Shown here piece after piece: positions 28,840 to 37,548 of a stretch of DNA of 64,000 nt. The notes beneath the pieces are model-generated. The model ran no database searches. It was not told the origin of the DNA and saw only the letters and a list, made by a program, of their open reading frames with translations. The stretch spans positions 1-64,000 of the forward strand of contig NZ_PZJJ01000006.1 of the NCBI RefSeq assembly GCF_003044065.1, written 5' to 3'. Position 1 is the first letter of the stretch. Every line of letters begins with the position of its first letter. A program made the position numbers and the translations under genes. This stretch comes from Alkalicoccus saliphilus. Its GTDB lineage: Bacteria; Bacillota; Bacilli; Bacillales; Salisediminibacteriaceae.

Positions 28840-29505
28840 ATGTTCAAATGGAGTGCAGTTATCTTTTTAGCGATGCTGGCGATATTTTTAATTTGGCAGT
28901 GGGAGATGGTATCCGAACTGCGAGGAGAGAATATCAGTTATTTTACTCAGGAAATCTTTCCTGAAACAGGATATGGAATCCTTGCAGTGACCATTCCTCT
29001 GTTAATAGCCCAGAATGTTTTCACTGTTTTTCCGGTAATTATTATCGTTACTATTCATGTCCTTTTATTCGGGTTCTGGGAAGGGTTGTTGTTTAGTTTC
29101 GCAGGAACAACAGCCGGTGCAGGCTTTTGCTTCCTTCTTGCCCGTTCGTGGAGTGAAGAAAAAGTCAAAAATTTCTGGAGTGGTAAAAAAGACCGCTGGG
29201 AAAAGGCTGCCATCCTGCTCGAACGGCACGGTATCGCAGCAATTGTCGTTTTAAGAAGTATCCCCGTTATGCCGAGTAATTTAATATCAGCCGCCGCAGC
29301 CTTAACACCTATGAAAGTTTCTGAATACATGTGGGGGACAGCGGCCGGAAATATTTCTATGATTTGGATATTGAGCCTTATTGCCGCACCTTTTTGGGCA
29401 GAACGGAGTGATTTTATTACATTGCTTATTCTCTATCTTATATTTTTAACTGTAACAGCGGTTATTTACTGGAGTGTTAGATTAAGGAGTAAGGAGGCAG
29501 TCTGA
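28840..29505 (+). CDS. TVP38/TMEM64 family membrane protein
   Basis: 221 residues, VTT fold: FTVFPVIIIVTIHVLLFGFWEGLLFSFAGTTAGAGFCFLLAR and AIVVLRSIPVMPSNLISAAAAL are the characteristic segments. Second member of the family in the window. The ATG at 28840 follows AGAAGGG at 9 bases. Its stop overlaps the next start, so the two membrane genes are likely co-translated. Confidence 0.85.
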   Translation: MFKWSAVIFLAMLAIFLIWQWEMVSELRGENISYFTQEIFPETGYGILAVTIPLLIAQNVFTVFPVIIIVTIHVLLFGFWEGLLFSFAGTTAGAGFCFLLARSWSEEKVKNFWSGKKDRWEKAAILLERHGIAAIVVLRSIPVMPSNLISAAAALTPMKVSEYMWGTAAGNISMIWILSLIAAPFWAERSDFITLLILYLIFLTVTAVIYWSVRLRSKEAV

Positions 29506-30455
29506 TGATGACAGTAATGGCTTCAGTTTCATTTGCTTTGTTTGCTTTCAGCGTTTTCCTGTGGATGAAAGAACGAAACAGCGCCCTTACGGCAGCACCT
29601 TCCGTCATCAAAAAAAATATTACACCCGTGGAAGCCTCACTGATTACAGGAGATTCTTTCACTGTCCGGCACGTTACTGCAACCATACTGGACCTTGTTC
29701 TGAAAGAACACCTTTCTGCCGAAAGGACTGCAGACGGTCGGGTAATGTACATGGATAATGCTGATAGAAGCAAACTGAAACAATACGAGCGGTCACTCGT
29801 TGATTATTTGTTTTACAGAATAGGAAAAGATGGAACTTTCTTTATGGAAGACGTGGAATCGGCAACGGTCGACCCGGAAGAAAGAGGCAGCTTCTATACT
29901 TTTCTGGAGAAAGTAAAAAATGAGATACAAACGGAGCTTCGTGAATCAGTAATAAGCCGAAGGAGCAGAAACGCAAGGACTGTTCTTCCGCTGTCAAGTT
30001 TTTTGCTGATGATTTCAGGAGCAGTTATGCTGTTTGAGCACCCGGTTTCCGGGCTGGCTGTTTGGGCCGGAAGTGCTGTTCTCGGGGGACTGATGCTCAA
30101 ACAGGAATGGCTTACTGCATATGGAATGGAAGAGAAAGAACGATGGCAGCGCTATCGAAACTATTTAAAGAACCACCGTACAGCTGGAGGCCCTTTGGAA
30201 GAGCTCGCTGCCGACTACGTTTATGCCGTAGCTTTCGGGCTGTCCGGCAATTACGAAGAAAATTATCCACTCAGGGACGCTTCGTCTTTACAGCTTCGGT
30301 CGAGCGAATTTCCGCTGTATATGCCGGCCGCAGGTACGGGAGCGCTTTTTATTATAAATCGTGGGGAATCGGAGCAGTTAACAGAAGCATTTTACAAGGC
30401 TGAGCATACTGAAGGAGATATTATCAGTACGAATGCCAATGATGACGGCGCATAA
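29505..30455 (+). CDS. DUF2207-like membrane protein
   Basis: 316 residues. It resembles the C-terminal part of DUF2207 proteins: a membrane segment near the N-terminus, a winged-helix-like region (RHVTATILDLVLKEHLSAERT), two central helices (VLPLSSFLLMISGAVMLFEHP ... LAVWAGSAVLGGLML), then KERWQRYRNYLKNHRTAGGPLEELAADYVYAVAFGL. The usual N-terminal extracellular DUF2207 domain is missing. AGGAGG precedes the ATG. The 3' end overlaps the convergent gene by 32 bases. Function unknown. Confidence 0.7.
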   Translation: MMTVMASVSFALFAFSVFLWMKERNSALTAAPSVIKKNITPVEASLITGDSFTVRHVTATILDLVLKEHLSAERTADGRVMYMDNADRSKLKQYERSLVDYLFYRIGKDGTFFMEDVESATVDPEERGSFYTFLEKVKNEIQTELRESVISRRSRNARTVLPLSSFLLMISGAVMLFEHPVSGLAVWAGSAVLGGLMLKQEWLTAYGMEEKERWQRYRNYLKNHRTAGGPLEELAADYVYAVAFGLSGNYEENYPLRDASSLQLRSSEFPLYMPAAGTGALFIINRGESEQLTEAFYKAEHTEGDIISTNANDDGA

Positions 30456-31194
30456 TCCGGCTTCTCCAGCTCCCAAACCGCTTCATGACTGCCTGATGAA
30501 TCACAGCCTGGCTTATAAGGTAAATCCACCATGGAAGGGAAGGACGGTAATGGGTTAAAGCAGCGTAAACGAGCCCGGGATGAACTCCGGAACGGATAAA
30601 CCACAGCCGTCCCCGGGCGTAGCCTTTTCCGCCGGCCATTTTCCCTCCTTTAATAATCCATGCACTGATTTCGGGAGGCAGGTCTTTTTTGTTTTCTTGT
30701 TCCAATTCAAGCAGTTCGATACCGAATAACGAGAGAGCAACAATCGACGTTTCTTTTTGTCTGGACTGAATCAGTCGGCGGCTCCAGACCGGGAGAAATC
30801 TAAAATAGCTTTTCGCGATTCTTTCTGCATTTATCTGCGATTTTTCATGCCACGCCTGAACGGAAGTGACATGATGCTCTGATTTTGACGTGCTTTCATC
30901 GCTTTTATCCGCCTGAACGACATGTAAAGTAACATGGGATTTATTCGTCCAGTGCCGGAATAATTCCAAAAGAAATGTTTGTTGATTTTCATGTTTTCCC
31001 TGCTGCAGGTCATCATTGGTTGCTATTGGCAGTACGAGAGTAATTTGTCTGTATTTACTGCACAGCTTTTTAAGTGCAGCAGGTGTCAGTCTCAGATGTC
31101 CCGGCTCAAGTCCGGCATGTATACGGAGATAGTCTGCATCCGGATCCAGCGCCGGTGGTTTTTCTTGATGATATATTACTGCATGATTAATCAT
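30424..31194 (-). CDS. Hypothetical protein, unrecognised
   Basis: 256 residues, basic C-terminus, no confident family. The sequence starts MINHAVIYHQEKPPALDPDA, has an alpha/beta-looking middle (ITLVLPIATNDDLQQGKHENQQTF) and a Trp/Arg-rich end (RSLPWWIYLISQAVIHQ). AGAGGTG lies 6 bases before ATG 31194. Codon use resembles its neighbours, so it is probably a real gene. It is convergent with, and overlaps, the DUF2207-like gene. Confidence 0.6.
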   Translation of the reverse strand: MINHAVIYHQEKPPALDPDADYLRIHAGLEPGHLRLTPAALKKLCSKYRQITLVLPIATNDDLQQGKHENQQTFLLELFRHWTNKSHVTLHVVQADKSDESTSKSEHHVTSVQAWHEKSQINAERIAKSYFRFLPVWSRRLIQSRQKETSIVALSLFGIELLELEQENKKDLPPEISAWIIKGGKMAGGKGYARGRLWFIRSGVHPGLVYAALTHYRPSLPWWIYLISQAVIHQAVMKRFGSWRSRIMRRHHWHSY

Positions 31195-31256
31195 TTTGAG
31201 CACCTCTTCTTCGTTTCATGATACACTGCTAATAAAGAAAAGCAGGAGGGATAATG

Positions 31257-31760
31257 ATGAAAACATTCCGATTATGTTCCCTGACTATTTTGTTTGATGA
31301 GGCTCCTTCAGAAGATGAACCTATGAAAGGTGTCAGTGTACCCCTTGTAGACGGTCTTATTATTAACAAAGAGGAAGCGGACAAAAGCTGGCTTCTTGAA
31401 GCGGTAGTCCATAAAGAGTGGAATGATTTTTTTCAGGAGTACCTGGATACCCAGCAGCCGCTCATGGCTGAAGTTACGATCACTAAAAAAACTAATGATC
31501 CTGCTACACTTTACTGCTCTATAAGTTCGGTTCACGAACTGCAGGATCACTTATCGGTACACATTGAAGGGCGGATCGTAGCTAAAAAGGAAGATCTGTC
31601 AGATATGCTTCTTCGCAGTCTGCTGGATGAAGGATATACTGGGGAGGATCTTTATAATGAATACCGGCGCCGAAAGAGCGACCGGGGCAAGGCGATTCAA
31701 AGCATTCTTTCCAATGCGTACGAGCAGGCAAAAGAAGAAATGGAAGATAAAGAATCATAA
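31257..31760 (+). CDS. YwpF-like protein
   Basis: 167 residues matching the Bacillus YwpF family: MKTFRLCSLTILFDE start, VPLVDGLIINKEEADKSWLLEAVV core and EWNDFFQEYLDTQQPL. AGGAGGG precedes the paired ATGs; I used the second. Function is not established. Divergent from the hypothetical gene upstream. Confidence 0.78.
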   Translation: MKTFRLCSLTILFDEAPSEDEPMKGVSVPLVDGLIINKEEADKSWLLEAVVHKEWNDFFQEYLDTQQPLMAEVTITKKTNDPATLYCSISSVHELQDHLSVHIEGRIVAKKEDLSDMLLRSLLDEGYTGEDLYNEYRRRKSDRGKAIQSILSNAYEQAKEEMEDKES

Positions 31761-32169
31761 ATAAGTTTAGCTTTATTTAATATTTCAGTAAAAAATCGTA
31801 CTGTTTTTTAACGTATTAATAAAGCTTATGGCTTCCCTTTCATACTGTATAAATAAAACCTGGTATTTCAATGATAGTGTTCAGTATTAAGACGTTATTG
31901 CAGCAGGAAAGTTTCAATAGTTTCAGGTGCTTATCAGCTGCCTGCTGAAATTAATGCAGGCAGCTGATTTTTCTGTGTCGGGAGTGGAATGCTCTGCAGG
32001 AATCAGCGTGATAGTTATCATAGTATTCCAGAGATTATTTGTTTTTAAACCCCGTATCCCCTATGAAACAGCTTCCGGTTTTAAGAAAGCTTCAATCATA
32101 CAGTATGCATGCTTGCCGTAACTACACTCATAAATTAAAATGTAGAAGAAGAAGGAGGAGGAGAAAATA
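31761..32169. other. Intergenic region before the lipoprotein cyclophilin
   Basis: About 410 AT-rich bases without a convincing ORF. It contains a strong terminator at 31934-31971, which lies far from the ywpF stop. An untranslated RNA may therefore end there, but I see no conserved structure. Confidence 0.5.
31934..31971 (+). terminator. Intrinsic terminator
   Basis: ATCAGCTGCCTGC and GCAGGCAGCTGAT form a perfect 13-bp stem, followed by TTTTTC. Confidence 0.8.
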
Positions 32170-32958
32170 ATGAGACGAAAATTAACTGGAGTATCCGCTG
32201 TGGCAGGATGTATGTTACTATTTTCTGCCTGTGGAAATAACAATGAAGAAGCTGCTGATGAGATTGATGAAAACCTGCAGAACGATCCCGCCGGTGAGGA
32301 AGAAGTGGATCAGGAGAACATTGATGAGCCGGAAGAACAGGACGATGAACTGGAGGACCTGGAAGATCTTACATATCCGCAGTTTGAAGAAGATGAAAGT
32401 AATTATCCCCAGGCCGTGCTGCACACAAGCATGGGAGAAATTGAATTAATCCTTTTTCCGGAAGAAGCTCCGCTTGCCGTTGAAAATTTCATTACACTGG
32501 CAGAGGAAGGGTATTACGACGAAGTAATATTTCACCGTGTCATAGAAAATTTCATGGTACAGGGTGGTGATCCATCCGGAACAGGAATGGGGGGAGACAG
32601 CGCATTTGGAGAGCCTTTCGAAGATGAGTTTGATCCTTCACTCGGGCATTTTCGGGGAGCTCTATCCATGGCTAACAGCGGCCCGGATACGAACAGCAGT
32701 CAATTCTTTATCGTTCAGGCCGATGAGAGTCAGGTGTCAGAAGAAATGTTTCAGGACAGCGGCTTTCCCGAGCAGCGGGTAGAATACTATGTGGAAGAGG
32801 GAGGAACTCCGCATCTGGATTTTCAGCATACTGTATTCGGGCACGTGACGGAAGGAATGGATGTTGTTGATGAAATAGCCGCTGTGGAAACGGAATCAGC
32901 GGATAAACCTTCAGAAGATGTAGTGATCGAATCCGTGGAAATTGTCGATGAAGAATAG
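32170..32958 (+). CDS. Lipoprotein cyclophilin-type peptidyl-prolyl isomerase
   Basis: 262 residues. A lipoprotein signal (LLFSAC lipobox, Cys about 21) is followed by a very acidic linker (about 25-75, mostly Glu/Asp) and a cyclophilin domain. Catalytic features are [29 protein letters not shown] and [15 protein letters not shown]. It would fold exported proteins on the outer face of the membrane. The acid-rich linker fits a salt- or alkali-adapted exoproteome. GGAGGAGG precedes the ATG. Confidence 0.92.
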   Translation: MRRKLTGVSAVAGCMLLFSACGNNNEEAADEIDENLQNDPAGEEEVDQENIDEPEEQDDELEDLEDLTYPQFEEDESNYPQAVLHTSMGEIELILFPEEAPLAVENFITLAEEGYYDEVIFHRVIENFMVQGGDPSGTGMGGDSAFGEPFEDEFDPSLGHFRGALSMANSGPDTNSSQFFIVQADESQVSEEMFQDSGFPEQRVEYYVEEGGTPHLDFQHTVFGHVTEGMDVVDEIAAVETESADKPSEDVVIESVEIVDEE

Positions 32959-33012
32959 AAAAGAGTAATATCCGAAGTATTATGTAACCGTACGAATCAA
33001 GTTAACAACAGA

Positions 33013-33058
33013 TAAAAAAGCCTTTTCCTGCCCAGGCGGCCGGGAAAAGGCTTTTTAT
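33013..33058 (+). terminator. Terminator of the cyclophilin gene
   Basis: AAAAAGCCTTTTCC and GGAAAAGGCTTTTT form a 14-bp stem with T and A runs on either side. Confidence 0.88.
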
Positions 33059-33078
33059 TAAACGCCGAAATTAAGAAA

Positions 33079-33103
33079 GAAGGCTGCCTTACGGCAAGCC
33101 TTC
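33079..33103 (-). terminator. Terminator of the 64-residue membrane protein
   Basis: Minus-strand GAAGGCTTGCC and GGCAGCCTTC pair (one bulge) around GTAA, followed by TTTCTT. Confidence 0.65.
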
Positions 33104-33124
33104 CCTGCTTATGTATGGTGCTGA

Positions 33125-33319
33125 CTACTTGGCATTGTCCCTGATCATATAATAAATGAAGAGGACGAGGACAACAAAGGCAAGAATCGTAAAAATGATT
33201 TCGCTGAAGCCGAATCCACCATTTTCATCTTCTGCTGCTTCTGCTGCAAAAACTGCTGCTGCCGGCATCATAACAAAAATAAATGTCAGAAGGCCTGCGG
33301 GCAATACCTTATTCCACAT
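33125..33319 (-). CDS. Small exported membrane protein
   Basis: 64 residues: an N-terminal signal-like segment (LLTFIFVMMPAAAVFAAEA), a short acidic linker (AEDENGG) and a C-terminal helix (IIFTILAFVVLVLFIYYM). GGAGG precedes the ATG on the minus strand. No family recognised. Confidence 0.7.
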   Translation of the reverse strand: MWNKVLPAGLLTFIFVMMPAAAVFAAEAAEDENGGFGFSEIIFTILAFVVLVLFIYYMIRDNAK

Positions 33320-34020
33320 GAACTAATACCTCCAATTCTACTCACATATCACTTTAATTATAGAATGAAACGCTTCACAGTGCAATTGAAAAAGCTGGAT
33401 AATTGAATAAATACGGCTGAACTGAAAGCACGAGAAGGTTTCAACGCTGTGCCGCGGCTCTGTCAGCGGAACAGTTTTTAATATTTCACTTAAAGCTGTA
33501 TTGTATTTTTCAGCTTTGCTACCATTTATTTAATATCGATAGAAGTCAAAATCGACTGAAAAGTGATAGGTGAAGAACACATAAACATTTTAACAAATGC
33601 AGCAGTAAAAGAAACATGAATGCAGTTAAAAGCTGAACTTTGAAAATGAAATAATTTTACCCAGTGTAACATAGGCGGGGACACTCGGAGGATCAATGCC
33701 GTGGGCGGTTCTCCGCGGGAACAGGCCCCGGGTAAGTACCGCTGAGATTACAGCAGTGTTATATCCATCTCTTACACAAGCTAATTAAAGGCAGCATTTA
33801 TAAAATTTGCTGCTTTTTCCTACTAAATTCTAAACTGTTTTAATACAGAGTAACAAACTACCCTCAATAAAATACTGTTTTAGAGAGAAATATACGTACT
33901 GTACGTCGATAAAAACACAATTGATAGAAAAAAATTAAAAATTGTTATAATAAAGGGTTGTTTTTATATAACTGTTGTAATACAATGAACTCATCTTAAA
34001 AATATATGGAGGGATTTACC
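33320..34020. other. Long intergenic region with a candidate RNA
   Basis: About 700 mostly AT-rich bases. A GC-rich island at about 33663-33766 can fold into a structured RNA and is followed by its own terminator. The remainder shows no ORF. The last 150 bases are the AT-rich upstream region of the YhfH-like gene. Confidence 0.6.
33663..33820 (+). ncRNA. Candidate structured small RNA, unidentified
   Basis: GTGTAACA (start) can pair with TGTTATAT (about 33758-33765) to close a GC-rich domain containing GCGG-TTCT-CCGC, GGTA-AG-TACC and GCTG-AGATTA-CAGC hairpins. An intrinsic terminator (GCAGCA/TGCTGC then TTTTT) follows at about 33790-33818. I compared it mentally with TPP, T-box, c-di-AMP, cobalamin, 6S and SRP RNAs and none fits. 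Strand is inferred from the terminator. Confidence 0.5.
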
Positions 34021-34164
34021 ATGATGATGTCCGCCGTTGAATTTTTCCGTAACCTGCCGCCTAAGCAATGCTCGAAATGTGGAAATCCTTTAGACGAAAT
34101 GCATGAATCCTACATTCAGAAATGCCAGGAATGCGAACAGGATGCTGCAGCTTCACAATTGTAG
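34021..34164 (+). CDS. YhfH-like zinc-ribbon small protein
   Basis: 47 residues: SAVEFFRNLPPKQCSKCG then KCQECEQ. Two CxxC pairs form a probable zinc ribbon, and FxxNLPPKxCxxCG is the hallmark of the Bacillus YhfH family. GGAGGG lies upstream of the repeated ATGs. A perfect terminator follows, so it is monocistronic. Function unknown. Confidence 0.85.
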   Translation: MMMSAVEFFRNLPPKQCSKCGNPLDEMHESYIQKCQECEQDAAASQL

Positions 34165-34173
34165 AAATTCAAG

Positions 34174-34202
34174 CTTCCGGAATTTATTCCGGAAGTTTTT
34201 TT
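34174..34202 (+). terminator. Terminator of the YhfH-like gene
   Basis: CTTCCGGAA and TTCCGGAAG around TTTA, followed by seven T. Confidence 0.92.
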
Positions 34203-34326
34203 GTGTCATAAAACAGAAGCATTAACAGCATACAGCTCCCCGGATTCCAAATCGAGATTCTTACATCGAAAAAATAAGGCAGGCTGGTAACGAATATAGT
34301 AAAATATCTTCCGGGGAGTGATAATT

Positions 34327-34971
34327 TTGTATACTGTTTGGATAAAAAAAGCGGAAGATTTAGCTCAGGAATTTTTTAAAGATGACGCAAGCGGGCATGA
34401 CGTGTTTCATACGATGAGGGTAAGAAGCCAGGCGGTCTCTATTGCGAAGGAAGAAAAGGCGGACGTGAAGCTGTGTGAACTAGCTGCTCTTCTCCACGAT
34501 GTGAGTGATGAAAAATTTCACTTTACACAGTCTGCCGGGAAAGAATATTTAAATGAGTGGATGGTTACCCAGAACATCCCTTCAGATATAAGAAATAAAC
34601 TGCAGCAAATTATTGAATCTGTTTCCTTCAAAGGGGGAAACGGAAAACAAACGGAAACACTTGAAGCCGGAGTGGTGCAGGATGCGGACAGGCTCGATGC
34701 GATAGGCGCCGTGGGGATCGCGCGCTGTTTCATGTATGCAGGATTTCACAGATCGCCAATGCACCACCCCGAACAGCAGCCTCGGTATAATTTGACGGAA
34801 CAGGAATACCGGGATAACTCTGCTTCTGCAGTTACACATTTTTATGAAAAACTTCTGACTGTAAAAGACATGATGAATACACCTACAGGTAGAAGGCGGG
34901 CAGAAAAACGGCATAAAAGGCTGGAAAATTTTCTTGATGAATTTTACAGTGAGTGGAGCGGTACTTCTTAA
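34327..34971 (+). CDS. HD-domain phosphohydrolase, YpgQ-like
   Basis: 214 residues. The HD metal motif is HDVFHTMRV, LLHDVSDEK and DADRLDAIGAVG, in the order seen in B. subtilis YpgQ, a nucleotide pyrophosphohydrolase in vitro. MYAGFHRSPMHHP in the lid region is also typical. The TTG at 34327 has GGGGAG 8 bases upstream; the GTG at 34318 overlaps that site and was rejected. Confidence 0.88.
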   Translation: MYTVWIKKAEDLAQEFFKDDASGHDVFHTMRVRSQAVSIAKEEKADVKLCELAALLHDVSDEKFHFTQSAGKEYLNEWMVTQNIPSDIRNKLQQIIESVSFKGGNGKQTETLEAGVVQDADRLDAIGAVGIARCFMYAGFHRSPMHHPEQQPRYNLTEQEYRDNSASAVTHFYEKLLTVKDMMNTPTGRRRAEKRHKRLENFLDEFYSEWSGTS

Positions 34972-35039
34972 CAAGTGTAAACAAAGCAAGCATCGGGTAA
35001 TTAAACAAGTAAGTGGTTTTAATTTGAAGGAGGCATAGA

Positions 35040-35564
35040 ATGCGCTTAAAAAATAAACAGGTTCTCACTGTCGTTGAACATGAATTTGAAGATTCTGAAC
35101 TGATTTACCCTCACTACCGTCTAAAAGAAGAAGGCGCAGTAGTACACATTGCAGGCCGGGAAGCTGATAAAGAGTATAAAGGAAAACACGGCGTGCCCGT
35201 TACTTCAGATCTGTCATTTGAGCAGGTAATTATTGAAGAATACGATGCACTTCTCGTACCGGGCGGATGGGCGCCGGATAAACTGCGCCGTTATCCCGAG
35301 GTGCTGAAAATGGTTCAGCATATGGATGACCACTCGAAAGTGATCGGACAGATATGTCACGCCGGCTGGGTGCTTATATCGGCAGATATTCTAAAAGGAA
35401 AAAAAGTAACGAGTACTCCCGGTATAAAAGATGATATGGTTAATGCCGGGGCAGAGTGGCATAATGAAGAAGTAGTTACAGATGGCCATATTGTTTCCAG
35501 CCGGCGTCCACCGGACCTTCCGGCATACGGCCGGGCGCTCGTTGAAGCAGTTGAGCGCGGATAA
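35040..35564 (+). CDS. DJ-1/PfpI family protein (YfkM-like)
   Basis: 174 residues with the flavodoxin-like class I amidotransferase fold. The nucleophile elbow is GQICHAGWVL (Cys about 104), preceded by ALLVPGGWAPDKLRR; a late SSRRPPDLPAYGRALVE closes the domain. Relatives are described as stress proteins with deglycase or protease-like activity; which applies here is open. GGAGG precedes the ATG. Confidence 0.9.
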   Translation: MRLKNKQVLTVVEHEFEDSELIYPHYRLKEEGAVVHIAGREADKEYKGKHGVPVTSDLSFEQVIIEEYDALLVPGGWAPDKLRRYPEVLKMVQHMDDHSKVIGQICHAGWVLISADILKGKKVTSTPGIKDDMVNAGAEWHNEEVVTDGHIVSSRRPPDLPAYGRALVEAVERG

Positions 35565-35569
35565 ACCCG

Positions 35570-35601
35570 GAGCTGTCCATTGCGGGCAGCTTTTTCCTTT
35601 T
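35570..35601 (+). terminator. Terminator of the PfpI-like gene
   Basis: GGAGCTGTCC and GGGCAGCT pair, followed by TTTTTCC. Confidence 0.65.
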
Positions 35602-35814
35602 GTTTGGAAAATAAGCTGTAACTCCACTCCTGCCCGACAAGTGACTTGAAGAGAGTGAAGCATAAACCTTAGAAACTTTTGGTTTGTAAAATCGGGGAGG
35701 TCAAATATCTAAACAACCGCCTGGCCGGATAGACAGACTAATTCCTTGTACTGCATGTTTTACATTATTTGTATTATACTTATTTTTACATATTAATCAA
35801 AAGGAGCCGTTAAC

Positions 35815-36765
35815 GTGCAGCAATTAACATGGATTGACGCTTTAAAACATAAAGATCTGGAAATGAAAAATAAAAATCCACATATAAATATAAAAGAGCT
35901 TCAGCAGTATTTCACCTACTACGGGCTGGATATTACTACTTTTTCAGAATACCGTAATGAGTTCATTTATGTGGAAGATAGAAGGCTTTTTCTGCAGCTT
36001 TTCACACCTGCGTCCTGCAAAGGGATAGTCTTTATTATCCATGGCTACCTTGATCACAGCGCCGGACTTGCCAGAACAATCAACCGTCTTCTGCAGGAAG
36101 GCTACCAGGTGGCAGCGCTTGATCTCCCCGGCCACGGACTTTCCGGGGGGGCATCCGGCAGTATTGCGTCATTTGATGAATATGTAGAAGCTGCGGTGAA
36201 AGCATGGGGTAAAGTATCCCCATATTGTGCGAATGTTCCTCTTTATGGCCTGGGACACAGTACTGGAGCTGCAATTTTATTTCAGGCTGCCTGTGATAGA
36301 AAAATTCAATTCAGTAAAATGATATTTGCAGCCCCCCTTTATATGCCGTACCGCTGGCGGAAATTGCGAACCGGAATCAAGTTGTTCAGCCGGCTGGTCC
36401 CGAGACATAAAAGACGGTTCAAGAAAAACTCTGAAGATAAAAATTATCACCTTTTTACGAAAAACGATCCGCTGCAGGTGAAATTTCTGCAGGCAGAGTG
36501 GATGTTTGCTCTGGAAGCGTGGCACGGCCGCATAAGCCGCTGTCCTGTATACGGTGGAGAAATTCATCTCCTTCAGGGAAATAAGGATACAACAGTAGAA
36601 TGGAAGGAAAATTTGAAGTTTTTCCGTGAAAAATGCCAGAACCTGCGCGTAACACTTTTTGAAGGGGCGAGACACCAGCTGCTGAACGAAAAAGACGCTG
36701 TCAGAAAGGCCGTAGAATCGTGTATAGTCCAAAGCCTGGAAGACAACAGGTCTCCTGGTAGTTAA
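35815..36765 (+). CDS. Alpha/beta hydrolase, monoacylglycerol-lipase-like
   Basis: 316 residues. The oxyanion region is FIIHGYLDHSAG, the nucleophile elbow GLGHSTGAA, the acid Asp in GNKDTTV and the His in GARHQLLNE, matching the lysophospholipase/monoacylglycerol lipase group. No signal peptide, so likely cytoplasmic. The GTG start follows AAGGAG. The 250-base gap upstream is AT-rich and probably holds its promoter. Confidence 0.88.
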   Translation: MQQLTWIDALKHKDLEMKNKNPHINIKELQQYFTYYGLDITTFSEYRNEFIYVEDRRLFLQLFTPASCKGIVFIIHGYLDHSAGLARTINRLLQEGYQVAALDLPGHGLSGGASGSIASFDEYVEAAVKAWGKVSPYCANVPLYGLGHSTGAAILFQAACDRKIQFSKMIFAAPLYMPYRWRKLRTGIKLFSRLVPRHKRRFKKNSEDKNYHLFTKNDPLQVKFLQAEWMFALEAWHGRISRCPVYGGEIHLLQGNKDTTVEWKENLKFFREKCQNLRVTLFEGARHQLLNEKDAVRKAVESCIVQSLEDNRSPGS

Positions 36766-36849
36766 CCGGAGTCTGTATATGGTAGTATAGTTTCATACTT
36801 GTTAAATCAGACGGGAAAATAAGTAACTATTCAAATTAGAAATGCGGTG

Positions 36850-37548
36850 ATGGTGATAGCTATTCAAAGCTCCGTCAAACTTTTTACAGAGGCTCTTCTC
36901 GAAGGGGACCATGCAGAAGCAATGGCGGTTGTGAAACAATGGAGGGAAACGGCTTCGAGGTTTTATCTTTACAGAGATCTAATTACTCCTGCGATGTATG
37001 AAGTCGGTAAAATGTGGGAAATGGGAGAAATTTCGGTTGCGGAAGAACATCTCGCTACAGGGACGTGCGATTTTATATTAAGCCAGACAGAATACGAACT
37101 CGTCAATCAATCGAAATCCATTGACGGAGTACCGAAAGCATTTTTCTACACTATGGAAAATGAGCAGCACTATCTGGGGTTGAAAATGGTATCTATCTTA
37201 TTTAGGGAACGTCAGTGGAATGTAAAATTCCTTCAGTCAGAGCTGCCTCCTGAATACGTGGTAAAGGAAATCGATCGCTGGCAGCCGGGTGTCGTCGGGG
37301 CTTCTTTTTCATTAAGTTACCGTGTGGAGGAACTGACAAAATACCTGGAAGCTTTTGCTTCCTCTAAGAAAAAGATGGAGATTTTAATCGGCGGTCGATT
37401 AGTTTCCCGGCATGATTTTTCCGGAGACAGCAGATTTTCTGCAAATTTCATAAAAAGTCTGGATGACCTGGATCGGTGGTTTAAAGAACGAGAGGAGAAA
37501 AAGAAGGATGATATTAATGGAGACACAGGCACCTCTTCCATTAGTTAA
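36850..37548 (+). CDS. Cobalamin-binding sensor protein (CarH/MetH-like)
   Basis: About 232 residues. The N-terminal helical bundle contains the W-x9-EH motif (MWEMGEISVAEEHLAT) that caps the upper face of B12 in CarH-type photoreceptors. The Rossmann B12 domain carries EQHYLG in place of DxHxxG (lower-ligand His present), then GASFSLSYRVEEL and ILIGGRL. It has no DNA-binding domain, so output must pass through a partner, probably the STAS protein whose gene overlaps it by about 40 bases. The start is uncertain (GTG 36847 or ATG 36850; no strong ribosome site). Confidence 0.85.
   Translation: MVIAIQSSVKLFTEALLEGDHAEAMAVVKQWRETASRFYLYRDLITPAMYEVGKMWEMGEISVAEEHLATGTCDFILSQTEYELVNQSKSIDGVPKAFFYTMENEQHYLGLKMVSILFRERQWNVKFLQSELPPEYVVKEIDRWQPGVVGASFSLSYRVEELTKYLEAFASSKKKMEILIGGRLVSRHDFSGDSRFSANFIKSLDDLDRWFKEREEKKKDDINGDTGTSSIS

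Noticed and set aside
33663-33766. TPP riboswitch, suggested by CTGAGATTACA
   Set aside because: The rest of the thi-box consensus is absent and no thiamine gene is downstream.
33663-33766. T-box leader, suggested by GTACCGCTGAGA
   Set aside because: No AGGGTGG antiterminator core or specifier stem, and no amino-acid or tRNA-synthetase gene follows.
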